Both the position numbers and the translations under genes were made by a program. Shown here one piece after another: positions 47,936-59,672 of a stretch of 64,000 nt of DNA. The stretch is from the NCBI GenBank assembly GCA_033239525.1, contig BSYO01000014.1:12446021-12510020 (forward strand), read 5' to 3'. The stretch is from Nepenthes gracilis (Eukaryota; Streptophyta; Magnoliopsida; Caryophyllales; Nepenthaceae). The stretch's first letter is position 1; each line of letters starts with the position of its first letter. The notes under the pieces were generated by a model. The model made no database searches, was not told the DNA's origin, and saw only the letters and a list, made by a program, of their open reading frames with translations.

Positions 47936-49166
47936 GATGGGTCCAGTAGCCTATGGGCCGACCCAAAATCAAACCTACAAGAAAAGAGTGCCCTGAAAGT
48001 CATGATCCAATAGAAGCTCTTTTGAGTCCGAGGCCCTAAGAAAAGGAAGCCCAGTGGGACGCTCCTTTAACTTAAGGTCCAGCAGGTGCCAAAGCCAACC
48101 CAAAAAGCATGACCTGTCACTGTTTAGGGATAAACTAGCAATTAGAGTCGATCAGTGGAGACTTCTCTAACTCAGCAGCCATAACAACTGTCCTACCAAC
48201 CTAGTTGATATCCGCACGGCCTCTACCCGCACAATGGTTGGTCCCAAGATATCACGAGCAATCCTCTAATGTCACCAAGAAAAGGCCATGATTATCACTC
48301 TACTTTCTAGGCACGCTCAAAGAGATAACGGGAGAGCAAACATCTACCATGAAGCCCAAGGAAGGCAACACCGCCCCAAGTCTATAAATTCCTCTTCTTC
48401 CATGCAGGGAGGGGGATCCAAAGAATTTAGAGGATGAAGAATTCCTACTTTCAAGTATCTCTGAAATATCAAATTGCTTTTTTTCAAGCCACTTTACCTT
48501 CGAGTGTATCACTTCTCAAGCTGCTCCTTAGCCGAGCCGCTTCCCAACTGAGAGGACTCACTGGAGCTTAATCCACCACTTCAAAGTTGTTCCTCAATTG
48601 AACGGACTCACTAGAGCTCAATCCTTCGCATCAAAGCTGCTTTCCAAATGAGGACACTTATCGAAACTCAATTCTTTACCTCAAAGTAGCTCCCCATTCA
48701 AGTATACTCATCGGAGCTTAATCCTCTACTTCAAAGCCGCTCTCTAGTTGAATGCACTCATAGGAGCTCATCCCTCTACCTTTAAGCCGCTTCCTAACCG
48801 AGCACACTCACCAAAGCTTTTTCTTCCACCTCAAAACCACTCCCCAACTGAGTACACTTATCAGAGCTCAATCCTCTGTCTCAAAACCGCTCCCAATCTA
48901 GTGTATTCATTGGAACTCAATACTTTGTCAACACTTAATTCCCTGAAACATGTATCTACGCATTATTCATTCATCTTTTTATCTTTCTATCTGAATGATT
49001 TCTAATTTGAAAGTTGAAACACATATTGAAAATCTTCTAACCTCTTATTTAGTAGTTATGGTGTGTAGAATTTAGATTTGAAGAAACAAAGATTGAGCCC
49101 ACTTTAACTCAACCTACTAGATAGATTAAGTAATTCTCTAATTCATTTGATAATTTAGATCTAGGG
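47936..49166 (+). repeat. 5' LTR of element C
   Basis: From about 48030 it aligns with 58363 onward: CCCTAAGAAAAGGAAGC, GTGTCACCAAGAAAAGGCCATG-type text, a TCTATAAAT TATA box near 48380, GATGAAGAATTCCTAC, the 50-bp array, ACGCATTATTCATT and CCCACTTTAACTC. The first about 95 bp have no counterpart in the right copy, so the 5' edge (TGATGGGTCC) is tentative. Confidence 0.6.
48516..48932 (+). repeat. 50-bp tandem array in 5' LTR of C
   Basis: About eight degenerate 50-bp units sit downstream of the TATA box, that is in the transcribed R/U5 part. The unit pattern is TCAAAGCCGCT, ACCGAGCGCACTCATCGGAG and CTCAATCCTCTACC, with small variations. Confidence 0.8.
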
Positions 49167-50064
49167 ATGTTTTATTAGTGCTATTTCATCTTAAATGACT
49201 TAAAGTCTAACCCACCACCCTAAGGTGTAGATACTCAGTGCGCTAGCTCACCCACCAATGCATCATGTCCCACGATCCTTCCACGGGTAAAGGTTGAATG
49301 GTTGGCCCCTACTCACTTAAAGGTGCAAGCCCGCAAGGTGCTTCTTCTCCTCGACTCCTAAACCTCGGCATCCAAAAGAATGAGCCAGAGAGAAAAGACA
49401 ACTTCTTTAGAAGATCCAATGGCCTACGACCTCATGGCCAAGGTGGCCATAGGCGACAGGGCCTAGCCGTGGTCGAAGGGCCACCAAGTCATGGGATAAG
49501 GGATGAAAGCCCATAGCAGTGCAATCTACACCGCTCCCACGATGACTATAGGCCCCCTATCCAAGAAGAAGCTCTGTGCAGTGTCTGTAAGTTCTCTTCC
49601 GATCTAAAAAGGTCACCATTCATGATAGAGATCCGGTAGTTACTATCTCCTCGCATGATCAGGGAGCCTAGCCTAGTTATCTGGTTTGAAGTTTTGATTT
49701 GGTACTCACTTGGATCACTTCCACACTTCACTGGGCTCTTAGGGATACAAAAACTCAGTGCAACATCGACAACAAGCTGGAATGCCCTTGGAGGTGATGG
49801 AGTCCTCAACCTCTTGCATGCGACATTTTACACCAGAAGACTCTGCTGCACGCCAAGTGACATCCCCCTTGGTCCCTACGGGTTGTGCGGCGATAATAGG
49901 AGCCCGATATCCAAGATCACACAACTAGGTGGCCATCGATCAACAACAAGAAGGCAAGAGCGGGCCGGTTTAGCTTGACAGATCTAATTCTTTGGGGTGT
50001 AGAAGTCGCAGAAAAATAGCTACTAATCAGAACGAACAGTCGCCACATTGATGGGGACCATTCC
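49167..50064 (+). other. Decayed interior of element C, possible gag trace
   Basis: GC-richer than the flanks. A weak Gag-like order can be read (EEALCSVCKFSSDLKRSPF, then REPSLVI at 49655), but the characteristic DP..H and zinc-knuckle motifs are not seen. The 107-codon plus frame (49655-49978) has no recognised domain. No primer-binding site survives after the LTR. Confidence 0.3.
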
Positions 50065-50072
50065 AAGTCTCA

Positions 50073-50171
50073 ATGATCCTTCAAGGCGGAGCATATGTGC
50101 TATGGCCCCAGAGCAGAAAATTGGTCCTGCGGGCACAGAACGCTCTCCACCCCAGAAGGTGCTATCGATGA
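50073..50171 (+). pseudogene. Last codons of pol, element C
   Basis: It reads ILQGGAYVLWPQSRKLVLRA, then QNALHPRRCYR, TGA at 50169-50171. It parallels the end of element B pol (ILRSGAYKLRAQNGKLVL, NLRKYYQ, stop). Everything upstream in pol is deleted. Confidence 0.65.
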
Positions 50172-50185
50172 TTTCCCGCTAAGCG

Positions 50186-50194
50186 CAGGTAAGT
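50186..50194 (+). promoter_or_regulatory. Consensus 5' splice site after pol stop (C)
   Basis: CAG|GTAAGT, with the GT 17 bases past the pol stop; element B has the same motif 16 bases past its stop. About 100 bp downstream, ACCTAGACTATCCCCGAAGT (about 50298) is the counterpart of the conserved block in element B. Confidence 0.45.
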
Positions 50195-50919
50195 CAAATC
50201 CATCCAAACGTTGCTTGAGTGTCATAAACATGTTTATTTGCTTGCTCTATTATCATGCCAATCATATGAATATTTGTGTGATTGTATTAAATCAAAGACC
50301 TAGACTATCCCCGAAGTCGGTGAACTCTTTCACCTGTGCCTCGACCATTGTAATCCGATCACAAAACTTTGGTTTCGTTAACTCAATGGCCTAGAGAAGG
50401 TCAAAACAAAACCTTAATCCTAATCATTGAGTGGCTTAGACAAGGTCGAATGTCACATCCCGGGGGTTTGCGGACCAAGAGTCAGACCTTCCTATCAAGT
50501 GGTTATAAAACCTTTGGGGACTTTTCAACATGCATGTAATAACTCTCCCTCGTAGGGACGAGTATCATCAGTAGACAATGGTTGGCGATCTAGAACCAGA
50601 CGCACAAAGGCTATGATATCTTATAATAGGACCAAGCGCCAATAGTTACATGTGGGTGATAGCCTAGACTTCACCAGAGCTCAGCGACTATGGCCATGAA
50701 ACCCACTCGGCCCCTGTGAGGCACACCCATACTTGTGCCATGATGTCCTTTCATAGGAAAGAGTACAAACGGATAAAAGCATCTGGTTAAGCCCGAAAAC
50801 AATAGCTGTAAGGCTTAGTTGGCAATCACAGTCTTTCGGTGCCACGACCTTCTCATCAGGAGCGAGCACAATCGGGTAGCCACATCTATCTAAGCCCGGT
50901 AACAATAGTTATTAGGTTT
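50195..50919 (+). repeat. 3' region of C with roughly 105-bp tandem units (left part)
   Basis: Imperfect units carry TCGGTGCCACGACC, then AGCACAATCG, AAGCCCGGTAACAATAG and TTAGT. One unit is at 50822-50919. The next continues after the nested element at 56999-57105. A more diverged one precedes at about 50685-50820. There is no coding sequence. Confidence 0.6.
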
Positions 50920-53266
50920 TGTAAGATTCAATTTCATAATCATTCCAATTAAAGTTAAGTAAGTTAATATAAGTGAATCGATATCAAAGAATGTGGTAGA
51001 AATTAGATTGAAAAGCCCAAAGACTCGAAATTGGTAAAATCTGGAGCCGATATTGTAAACATTAAAATGTTAATTTATAAATAAGATTTGAGTTTTAAAT
51101 TATGATAATTATAATTTATTAAGTTAATATAATCAAAATTGAGGTCTAAGGATGTGAAAATTGAGTTAGAAGGGTCAAAATGGGTTATGGATGGTGTGTG
51201 CACGAAATTGGTTCACTGTAGGCTTGATGCAAGCTTAACGATCGCCTGAGTGGCGCTCAAGCCCCACTTGAGCACCAACCCCAGGGTAGCACACTTGATG
51301 GGTGCCTAAGGCCTCTCGGGGCACAATTTCCAGTATAGGTGCACCCAAAGCATGCCTGAGAGCTCCCGAGGTGCGATTTTTAGTATTGTGCGCTTGAGGA
51401 GTGCCCGACTAGTGCTCGAACGCCAATCCGAGTATTTAAATTGCGTGATCTATTTTCTTTTATCATTTTTCAGAAAGTAGAGAGAGAGAAAGCGTGGTGG
51501 ATAAGAGAGAGAAGAGGAGTTCGAGGCTTCCAAGTTTGTTTTCGGCGCAGAACTAATTGAGAAACTTATAAATCGGATCGAGATAAGTATACTCATATAC
51601 TTTTCTTTCTCTTGTTGCTCTTTCCTTTCTATTCATTTTGTATATTTTTATTCAAATGCCCGTCTAAACTTAGGTTTTAAAATATTCATGTATTAAATGT
51701 GCATATAAGTTGATTTCCTCTTCGGTTTCAAGGATTTGTGAAGTATTGTGTTGAATTGAAAACCCTAACCCTTCGTACATGATTTTCTTTTTTATTTTGG
51801 GTATATGTGAAATATAGCTTTGAAAATCAAAATCCCTAGCTTCGTGAACGTTATTATCTTGATTATTTGATATTTATTCACATGAATTTTGCATATATTA
51901 TTTTGTATATTCTGAAAATTATATTGGGTAGCTTGTATGGAAAAATTTCTTGTTTGAAAATTATAATATTTTGTTTGGCTCAACATAGTAAGAATTTCTT
52001 AGCTTTTCCTAAGCTCTATGTCCATTTATAGATGTATTTGAAAAAGTATATATGAATTGAAAAGAATTATGAAAAGTATGAAAGGGAACTCCATAATTTG
52101 TTAAAATTGATGATCTATTCTCCAGAGAGTAAGAACTAAGTGATAAGAAGTTAAGTGTGAAATTTTTCTTAAGAATAAGTAATCAAGAAATTAGACCAAG
52201 GATTTGTATTTCAGAGGATAACATTTCATGACATACCTTAAGATATTATAGTGGTAGATCGAGAAATGCCTCTGGACCATGGAAAGAAGTTTTGGTGGTA
52301 TAAGAATTATGGCATCGTATATCAGGTTAAGAGTATACCGCTTACCACGAGTATTAAATTGCGTGGGTAGTACCTTAAAATGTGTGGAAGCGTACACATT
52401 TCATTCATCGTTTGGTTACTCTCACAGCTGATAAAGCCCGCTAGTCCTGATCCCTAAATATGAATAAATTTTTATATGTTTTAGAAGTTAAAGGAATCAG
52501 ATATAAAATGTGGAAGAATAAATGTGTTCTAAAAATATATTCGATCATATTTTTAGGTGTATGTATATGCATTATAACTCTATTCTATTCCTTTAATTTA
52601 TTTTAAGTATATTGTATTTGTCCTTATTTATATTTATACTTTATTGAGTATTCAACTCACTTTCTTACTAGTTTTACAAACCTTCAGATTAAGCAGGAGT
52701 TCTTCCCCGGCGAGCAAGGTTGGAGATTCGAAGAGTTAGGCTTGTTGGTTATGTTATTTATATATTGTTGTATTTTTTAGCAGGTTTGGGCTATATTGTT
52801 TACTGTAGATTAGTTAGTTTGGTTTCATATATGATTTTTGTTGTATTATGGATTTTCGAGCGATATTATTAGCCTGTGTGATATTTTATGTTATCCGGAG
52901 CTACCGGTTTTGTATTTGATCCTGGACATGAATGTTATTTTGTGCTGGATTACTCTGTGAAAGTGGAACGGGATGTTTCATGTTGTGCAGGTTGGAGAAC
53001 GTTGCTAGGGATGTGTTTTTGCTTTCGCTATATTGTTGGATATATATATATATATATGTTGGATTGGTATTTTACAGGCATCTTTCCTTATTTTAGCTCC
53101 GATATCAAATTTTAAGATCAGTGTCAGAGCCACCGAATTTGGTGGATTATGTTTGGGTCCTATGCATGCTTGGTTATTATGTATGGATGATTATTATTAT
53201 GATTTATATTTAGTTATTGACGGATATTATATTCAGGTGGTATTATGGTTTATCCAGTCCGTCACA
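50920..53266 (+). repeat. 5' LTR of element Z
   Basis: About 2.35 kb. The U3 has a GC-rich block (51215-51430: CCTGAGTGGCGCTCAAGCCC, CTTGATGGGTGCCTAAGG) with repeats, then GTATTTAAATTG (TATA type, 51437), a purine-rich leader, and an end at CCGTCACA. The homologous part (51218-53266) aligns with 54917-56988. Confidence 0.7.
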
Positions 53267-53689
53267 ATTGATATTCGAGATGTTGTAAGGAGATACCTTA
53301 AGGTCTAAATTTGATCGTTGTCTATTTATGGTTTGAGTTGGTCAATATTGAGGTTTAAGTTTGATTGATTTCAATTTGAACTATTGGTTTGATTGGTTCT
53401 GGGTTGAGTTCCCAATTGAGTAATTTGCTAAGGTGGGATGATCTAACCCGATCATTAAATGTTGGTGATGTGATTACGAGGTGATAGGATGTGAAAACTA
53501 TAATGGACTAAGTACTCACTTGAACTAGGAATAGGGATGCTTGAATAACATGGCAAGTATGATGGATGGAGTGGAATCGGTGGCTCGAGGTCAGCATAAC
53601 TTGGAGTTAATTTCTGGTGCTATCGAATCCAAGGATTTCGATTTATAATCGATTTATAAATGATTTATTTGTTTAAATTTTTGGGTGAC

Positions 53690-53975
53690 ACGGATCCAGT
53701 AGATGCTGAAATATGAATCCTAAAAAATTGAAAGGGTGTTTATGGTGATCCAATATCCGAAAGGAGATATAGTAATATTTGTCTCATATAAGTTTAAAGG
53801 CAAAGCCGACCATGGGTGGTTGATGAGAAAAGAGTCATGGGTTTGGAGGATAAAGAAATATCGTGGAATCGGTTCGTGAATACTTTTATGGATTAATATT
53901 TTTTGATAAATTTTTGGGAGCATTCAATTATGGACAGTTCGGCCACATTATCGAGAATTGTCTTTATCCCATAGA
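53690..53975 (+). pseudogene. gag remnant of element Z
   Basis: Pieces in several frames: DPVDAE, KIERVFMVIQYPK, FKGKADHGWLMRKES, and a zinc-knuckle remainder NYGQFGHIIENCLYP (53926-53970) in which the first Cys has become Asn and the second Gly. The order is that of a Del/Tekay-type Gag. It is not functional. Confidence 0.6.
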
Positions 53976-54114
53976 TTAGACAGTGAAAAAATCCAATGCC
54001 TTGGATCGAGGTTTCGCGGTAGTAGCACAAGGTACAAAGGAGTCATCTACCATGGTGGAAGGTAAGATTTTTAAATTTTGACATTTCAGTATGTGTATTA
54101 TTTTTGATTTAGAA

Positions 54115-54370
54115 TCTATATTCTCATGTGTATTTTCTAAATTTATTCATTTATTTGATGATCATAGACTTCGTACTGGTTATATCGATGTTTATAATAT
54201 TTTCTTGGGTCCATAGATATGATTAGTTGAGTTAATTCGATTTCTTTTGTGATGCTGAGCCTTGATATGATATTGGAGGTGATTTGGTTGGTGAGTCGCC
54301 ATGCTAATATGGATTATGTCAATAAGGATATTTTATTTTGTAATTGGGTTGTGAAATTTTGGGTATGAGG
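54115..54370 (+). pseudogene. Protease remnant of element Z
   Basis: The frame reads SCVFSKFIHLFDDHR and, further on, LSLDMILEVIWLVSRHANMD with YVNKDILFCNW. This matches the second half of gypsy retropepsin (the DVILGMDWLSRH block). The interior between these blocks is deleted and the active site is not seen. Fragments of the RT linker may follow to about 54700. Confidence 0.6.
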
Positions 54371-54916
54371 TAGAGTTGATCAAGTGGCTATGAAATTAGT
54401 ATCATTTTGCCTGCAAGTTATTTAATGAGGATATATGCCAAGTTTATTTAGTATATGTGGCCAAATTCGAAAGTCATTCTGTGGTCATTAGGGACTTTTT
54501 GGCCATGTTAGAAATTGAGGATGTTTCTTGGAAGAAAAGATTAGCCTAGCTTATCTTCTAATCAAAAAATCGAGGTTGCTGCCAAGGTTGCGCTAGGATC
54601 GTACCGATTTTTAAAGATTTCATATAGAATTGATGAAGTATCGATTGGATGCCCTCCGTGGGATGTTTTAGAACATTGGGGTGATTAAGATGAATTGATG
54701 ATATTATATGTGGAAGATTAAAAATTTAGGTTGTTCGGGAGATGAATGGTTTGATAAGTGGGTATTGGGAAATAAATAGGTGATTCATTTGATCTATTAT
54801 AATGGTTTGATGTTTTTTAAGATTGATTTGTATCTAGAGTGTTGCCAATTGTGGATAATCAAGAGTGGTACCCGCGGTAGCCTTTAGAATAAAGATACAT
54901 CCGTTACTAGGTTGTA

Positions 54917-56988
54917 TCTTGCTGCAGGCTAGATGGTCGCCCGAGTGGCACTGAAGCCCCACTCACGTGCCAATTCTAGGGTAGGACACTTGATGGGTGC
55001 CTGAGGCGCGCCTTGGGCACAATTTTTAGTATAGGGGTACCTGTAGCATGCCTGACGAGTGCCCGAGGTGTGATTTGTAGTATTATGTGCCTGAGGAGCG
55101 CCCGAGTGGTACTCAAGCACGAGTCCAGGTATTAAAACTGGCCGATCTGTTTTATTTTGTCAATTTTCAAAAAGAAGAGAGAGAGGAGAGAGAGCGCGCA
55201 GTAGAGAAGAGAGAGAAGAGTAATACATTTTTGGGGTGTAGTTAGTTGAGAAACTTTTACATCGAGTTGAGATAAGTGTACTCATATACTTTTCTTTCTC
55301 TTATTACTCTTTTCTTTCCATTCCTTTTGGGTATTTTTGTTCAAATGCCCATCTAAACTTAGGCTTTGAAATATTCATGTATAAATGTGCACATATGTTG
55401 ATTTCTTCTTTGATTTCAAGGATTTGTGAAGTATTGTGTTGAATTGAAAACCCTAACCCTTTGTAGATGATTTTCTTCCATTATTTCCAAGTATATGTGA
55501 AATATAGCTCTGAAAATTAAAATTTCTAATTTCGTGAATGTTATTATGTTAATTATTTGATATTTATTCGCATGTATTTTGCATATATTATTTCATATGT
55601 CCCAAAAATTATATTGGGTACCTTGTATGGAGAAATTTATTGTTCAGAAATTATAATGTTTTGTTTGGCCCAACGTAGTAAGAAGTTCCTAGTTTTTCCT
55701 AAGCTTTATGTCCATTTATACATATATTTGAAGTCATGTGAAGATTGTGTAATAAAAAATAAGTATATATAAATTGAAAAGAATTATGAAAAATATAAAA
55801 TGGAACTCTACAATTTGTAAAGATTGATGAACTGTTCTCTAGAAAGTGAGAACTAAGTGATAAGAAGTTAAGTGTGAAATTTTTTTAAAAATATATAATA
55901 AAGAAATTGGACCAATGATTTGCATTTAAGAGAGCTATATTTTCTAGTATGCCTTAAAGTATTATAGTTGTAGATTAATGAATATCCCTGGGCCACGGGA
56001 GAAGTTTTGGTGGCATAAGAATTATGACATCATATATCAAATTAAGGATATACTACTCACCACGGGGTGATAAATTGCGTATGTAATGCCTTAGAATATG
56101 TGGAAGCATATACATTCCGTTCCTCGTTTGGTTACTCCGTTAGCTAGTAAAGCCTACTAGTCTTGATCTCTAAATATAAATGAATTTTTGCATATTTTAG
56201 AAGTTAAAGGAATCAGATATAAAATGTGGAAGGATAAATATGTTCCAAAAATGTATTTGATCATATTTTAATGGTTATGTATCTGCATTATAATTCTATT
56301 TCGTTTCTTCGATTTATTTTAAATATATTGAATTTGTTCTTATTTATATTTGTGCCTTATTGATTATTCGGCTCACTTTCTTACTATTTTTACAAACATT
56401 CAGATAAGTAGGAGACGCAGGAGTTCTTTCCTACCAAGCAAGGTTAGAGATTTGGAAGAGTTAGGCTTGTTAATTTTGTTATTTATATATTATTATATTT
56501 TTGGGTAGGTTTAGGCTATATTGTTTACCGTAGATTAGTTTGTTTGGCTTCAGACATGGTTTTTGATGTATTATGGGTTTCCGGGCGATATTGTTAGCTC
56601 ATGTGATATTTTGTATTGTCTAGAGTTGCCGGTTTTGTATTTGATCATGGACAGGATTGTTATTTTTGTGTTAGATTATTTTGTGAAAGTGAAACTGGAC
56701 GTTTCACGTTGTGCAGGTTGAAAAACGTTGTCAAAGATGTGTTTTTGCTTTAACTTTATTATTGGATATGTATATTTATGTTGGATTGGTATTTTGCAGG
56801 CATCTTTCCTTATTTTAGATTCGACGTCAAATTTTTGGGTCGGTATCAGTGCCATCGAATTTGGTGGATTATGTTTGGGTCCTGTGCATGCTAGGTTGTT
56901 ATGTATGGATAATTATTGATGTGATTTGTATTTAGTTATTGACAGACATTATATTCAAGTGGTATTATGGTTTATTCGATCCGTTATA
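54917..56988 (+). repeat. 3' LTR of element Z, 5'-truncated
   Basis: It parallels 51218-53266 through the GC-rich U3, TATA, leader (AGAGAGAGGAGAGAGAG) and the last 200 bp (GCAGGCATCTTTCCTTATTT, TTTGGTGGATTATGTTTGGG). The first about 300 bp of the LTR are missing, so the internal deletion of Z probably extends into this LTR. Confidence 0.65.
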
Positions 56989-58362
56989 AGTTTAGTCAGC
57001 GATTGCACTCTCTCGGTGCCACGACCTCCTCATCAAGAGCAAATATAATCGAACAATTCTACTATCCAAGCCTGGTGATGATGGCAATGATGTTTAGTCG
57101 GCAAATAGAATCAATGTCGAATAAAGGCAAATACACACCCTCAAAGACATTAGCAACAATGGTTAAAGTAATTGAATTGATTCATTAAAGATTCAAAGTG
57201 TACATCAAGAGTATCAGTGAGCCTCACAAACGTATGCGAAGAACTACCTACACTTATGGCTCAGGCGACTATCCTAGGGTTGGGATCCCTCAGTGTGCAT
57301 GGCACAAGCCCTCTTGCTATCTCTGGGTAGTTCGCTAGGTCGAAACTCTCTTACAAGCCGAGCGTTCTCACTCTAGAGAACAGCAAGTTGCTACTGCGTT
57401 TTTCGAAGCACATCCTCGCAGCGAAGTAATTTGATTTAGAGTGCTAGATTTTTTTCTCTGTGAACTCTTGAATCTTGCGTAAGACTTTGACAGCTCATGA
57501 TTGACACCAGTGGCCCACTCTAAACCCGAAGCCTTGGCAGTGGCAGCACTCCCTTGGCTCTCCATCTCTCTTTCTCTGCTTGGCCTCCCGAAGTGCATCC
57601 TCGTAGCAAGGTGATTTGATTTAGAGCCGAGACTTTTTCCTCTATGAGCTCTTAGACCTTGCCTAAGACTTGGATAGCCATGGTTGATACCAGTGGCCCA
57701 CTCTGAACCTAGAGCCTTAGTAGCGGTAGCGCTCCTTTGACTCTCTATCTCTCTTGCCGCTTGGCTTCCCAAAATGCATCTTTGCAACAAGGCGATCCAA
57801 TCCAGAACCTGAGATTTTTTCCTTTGTAAGTTTTTGGATCTGTCCTAAGACTTGAACAACTCATGGTTGACGCCCACGGCCCACTTGTGAATCTAGAGCC
57901 TTGGCAACAGCAGCGCTCCCTTGGCTCCCCATCTCTCTCACTGTTTGGCCTCTTAAAGTGCATCCTTGCAGTGAGGCAAGGCAATCCAGAGCTCGAGATT
58001 TTTTCTTTGTGAGCTCTTGGATATTGCCTAAGACTCGGACAGCTCATGATTGACACTAACGATCTTCTTGTGAATCTAGAACCAAGGCAAACTTCAAGCG
58101 CATCCTCAACTCTAGCTTCATGCATTGGTGAAGAATCTTTGCTGATTACAACTTGTGGTTGTGTAGGTTTCATGCCTGCTTCTAAACTCTCATAGCACTT
58201 GGCTGGTGAAAATAATTTGTGATGAGAGGTGTTGAGAGCCCCTCTACTTATAACCAAACAAGGAGATCAACCAATCTTAAACTGAAGAGATTATGCTGAT
58301 GCTAGAAGATCGTCCTTAGTGAAGAATCATCAACGGTAGAAAACTGAATCGGCGCCAAGTCT
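56989..58362 (+). repeat. 3' region of C, right part
   Basis: The 105-bp unit resumes at 56999 (GATTGCACTCTCTCGGTGCC). From 57400 a different array with a period of about 180 bp follows. CGGCGCC near 58349 lies just before the right LTR similarity. The long minus-strand frames here read through the array and have no recognised domain. Confidence 0.55.
57400..58090. repeat. Tandem array, about 180-188 bp period, four copies
   Basis: Copies start near 57402, 57590, 57770 and 57954. Each has GTGCATCCTCGTAGCAAGG, GATTTTTTCCTTTGTGAGCT, TTGCCTAAGACTTGGA, CCAGTGGCCCACTCTGAA-type text and GCGCTCCCTTGGCTCTCCAT. The period is in the range of nucleosome-sized plant satellites. Confidence 0.8.
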
Positions 58363-59672
58363 AAGACCCTAAGAAAAGGAAGCTCAGTGGAACACTCTAT
58401 TAATTTAAGGTCCAGGAGGTGCCAAGGCCAATTCGGGGGAATGACCTAGCATCATTAAGCGATAAATAGGCAATTAAGGCTACTCAGTGAAGATTCCTCT
58501 AGCTCAGCATCCATAACAACTGTTCCAATAGTTTAGTCGATATTCTCAGGGTCTCTACCCGCGTAGTGGTTGGTCTTGAGATGTCACACACAATCTTCTA
58601 GTGTCACCAAGAAAAGGCCATGATTACCAGTCTAATTCCCAGACATGCCCAAAGAGACAAAGAATGAGAGTAAATGTCAACCGTGAAACCCAAGGAAGGC
58701 TACACCGGCCCCAAATCTATAAATCCCTTTTCTTCTTTACGGGGAGGGGATCCATAGAATTTAGTTGATGAAGAATTCCTACCCTCAGTATCTTTAAAGT
58801 ATCAAATTGTTTTCTCTCAAGCCACTCTGCCTTTGAGTGCATAACTTCTCAAGCCCCTCCTTAGTTGAGTCGCTTCCCTACCGAGCGTACTTATTAGAGT
58901 TCAATCCTCGGCCTCAAAGCCGCTTTACAATCGAGCGCACTCATCGAAACTCAATCCTCCACCTCAAAACTGCTCTATATTCGAGCGCACTTATCGAACC
59001 TTAATCTTTTTCTTTTAAGTCGCTTCTTAATTGAGCGTACTTATCGGAACTCAATTCTCCATCTTTAGGCCGCTCTTCACCTGAGCGTACTCATCAGAGC
59101 TCAATTCTTCTCCTCAAAGTCGCTCCCTAGCCAAGCAACTCACCAAAGTTCAGACCTCCACCTCAAAGTGGCTTCCTAACCGAGCGCACTCATCGAAGTT
59201 CAGTCCTCTACTTCAAAACTGCTCCCCAATCGAGCGCACTCATTGGATCTCAATCCTTTACCTTTAAACCACTACCCAACTGAGCGTACTCATCAAATTT
59301 CAATCTTCTGTCTCTAAATCGCTTCCTCATCGAGCGCACTCAACAAAGTTCAATCCTCCACCTCAAAATCACTCTCCAACCGAGTACACTCGCCGGAGAT
59401 CAATTCTCCACTAACACTCAATCTCCCGAAGCTTGTATTTACGCATTATTCATTTATCATCTTATCTTTTGATTTATCTGAAAAAGATTTCTAATTTGAG
59501 TGTTGGAGAATATATCGAAAAGTAAATCCCGCCATCATCTGGCTTCTTGTTTACTAGTTATCGTGCGTAGGATTTAGAATCAAAGTAATAAAGATCGGAC
59601 CCACTTTAACTCGACCTATTGGGAATATTAAGTAACTCATCAATTCGTTCAATAATTCGAATCTAGAAACAC
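58363..59672 (+). repeat. 3' LTR of element C
   Basis: It aligns with the 5' LTR of C from CCCTAAGAAAAGGAAGC through TCTATAAATCC (TATA type, near 58718), the 50-bp array and CCCACTTTAACTCG. Its end merges with a local triplication that starts at about 59525. Confidence 0.65.
58848..59425 (+). repeat. 50-bp tandem array in 3' LTR of C
   Basis: About eleven 50-bp units of the same type as in the 5' LTR (about eight). Units differ from each other by 20-30 percent by eye. Confidence 0.8.

Larger units (their letters stand above)
50920..56988 (+). mobile_element. Nested Del/Tekay-like element Z
   Basis: It begins TGTAAGATTC and ends TCCGTTATA. The flanking five bases are GGTTT on the left (50915-50919) and AGTTT on the right (56989-56993), a near-identical target duplication. 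Removing Z and one copy restores the tandem unit of element C. The large LTRs (50920-53266; about 54917-56988) enclose about 1.65 kb with gag and protease remnants only. Confidence 0.75.
47936..59672 (+). mobile_element. Tat-like gypsy element C, deleted and interrupted
   Basis: Order: LTR with 50-bp repeats, decayed region with a possible gag trace, the last about 30 codons of pol, 3' non-coding region with tandem repeats, an unrelated nested element Z (50920-56988), the rest of the 3' region with a second tandem array, LTR with 50-bp repeats. Most of gag-pol is deleted. The pol end and the conserved block after it link C to element B. Confidence 0.65.

Noticed and set aside
49546..49978. 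Opposite-strand frames of 87 and 107 codons
   Set aside because: No domain recognised on either strand. The position inside element C and only weak Gag-like wording do not support a gene call.
57368..58257. Two minus-strand frames of 140 and 170 codons
   Set aside because: They read through a tandem array of about 180 bp, change frame between units and have no promoter, start context or known domain.
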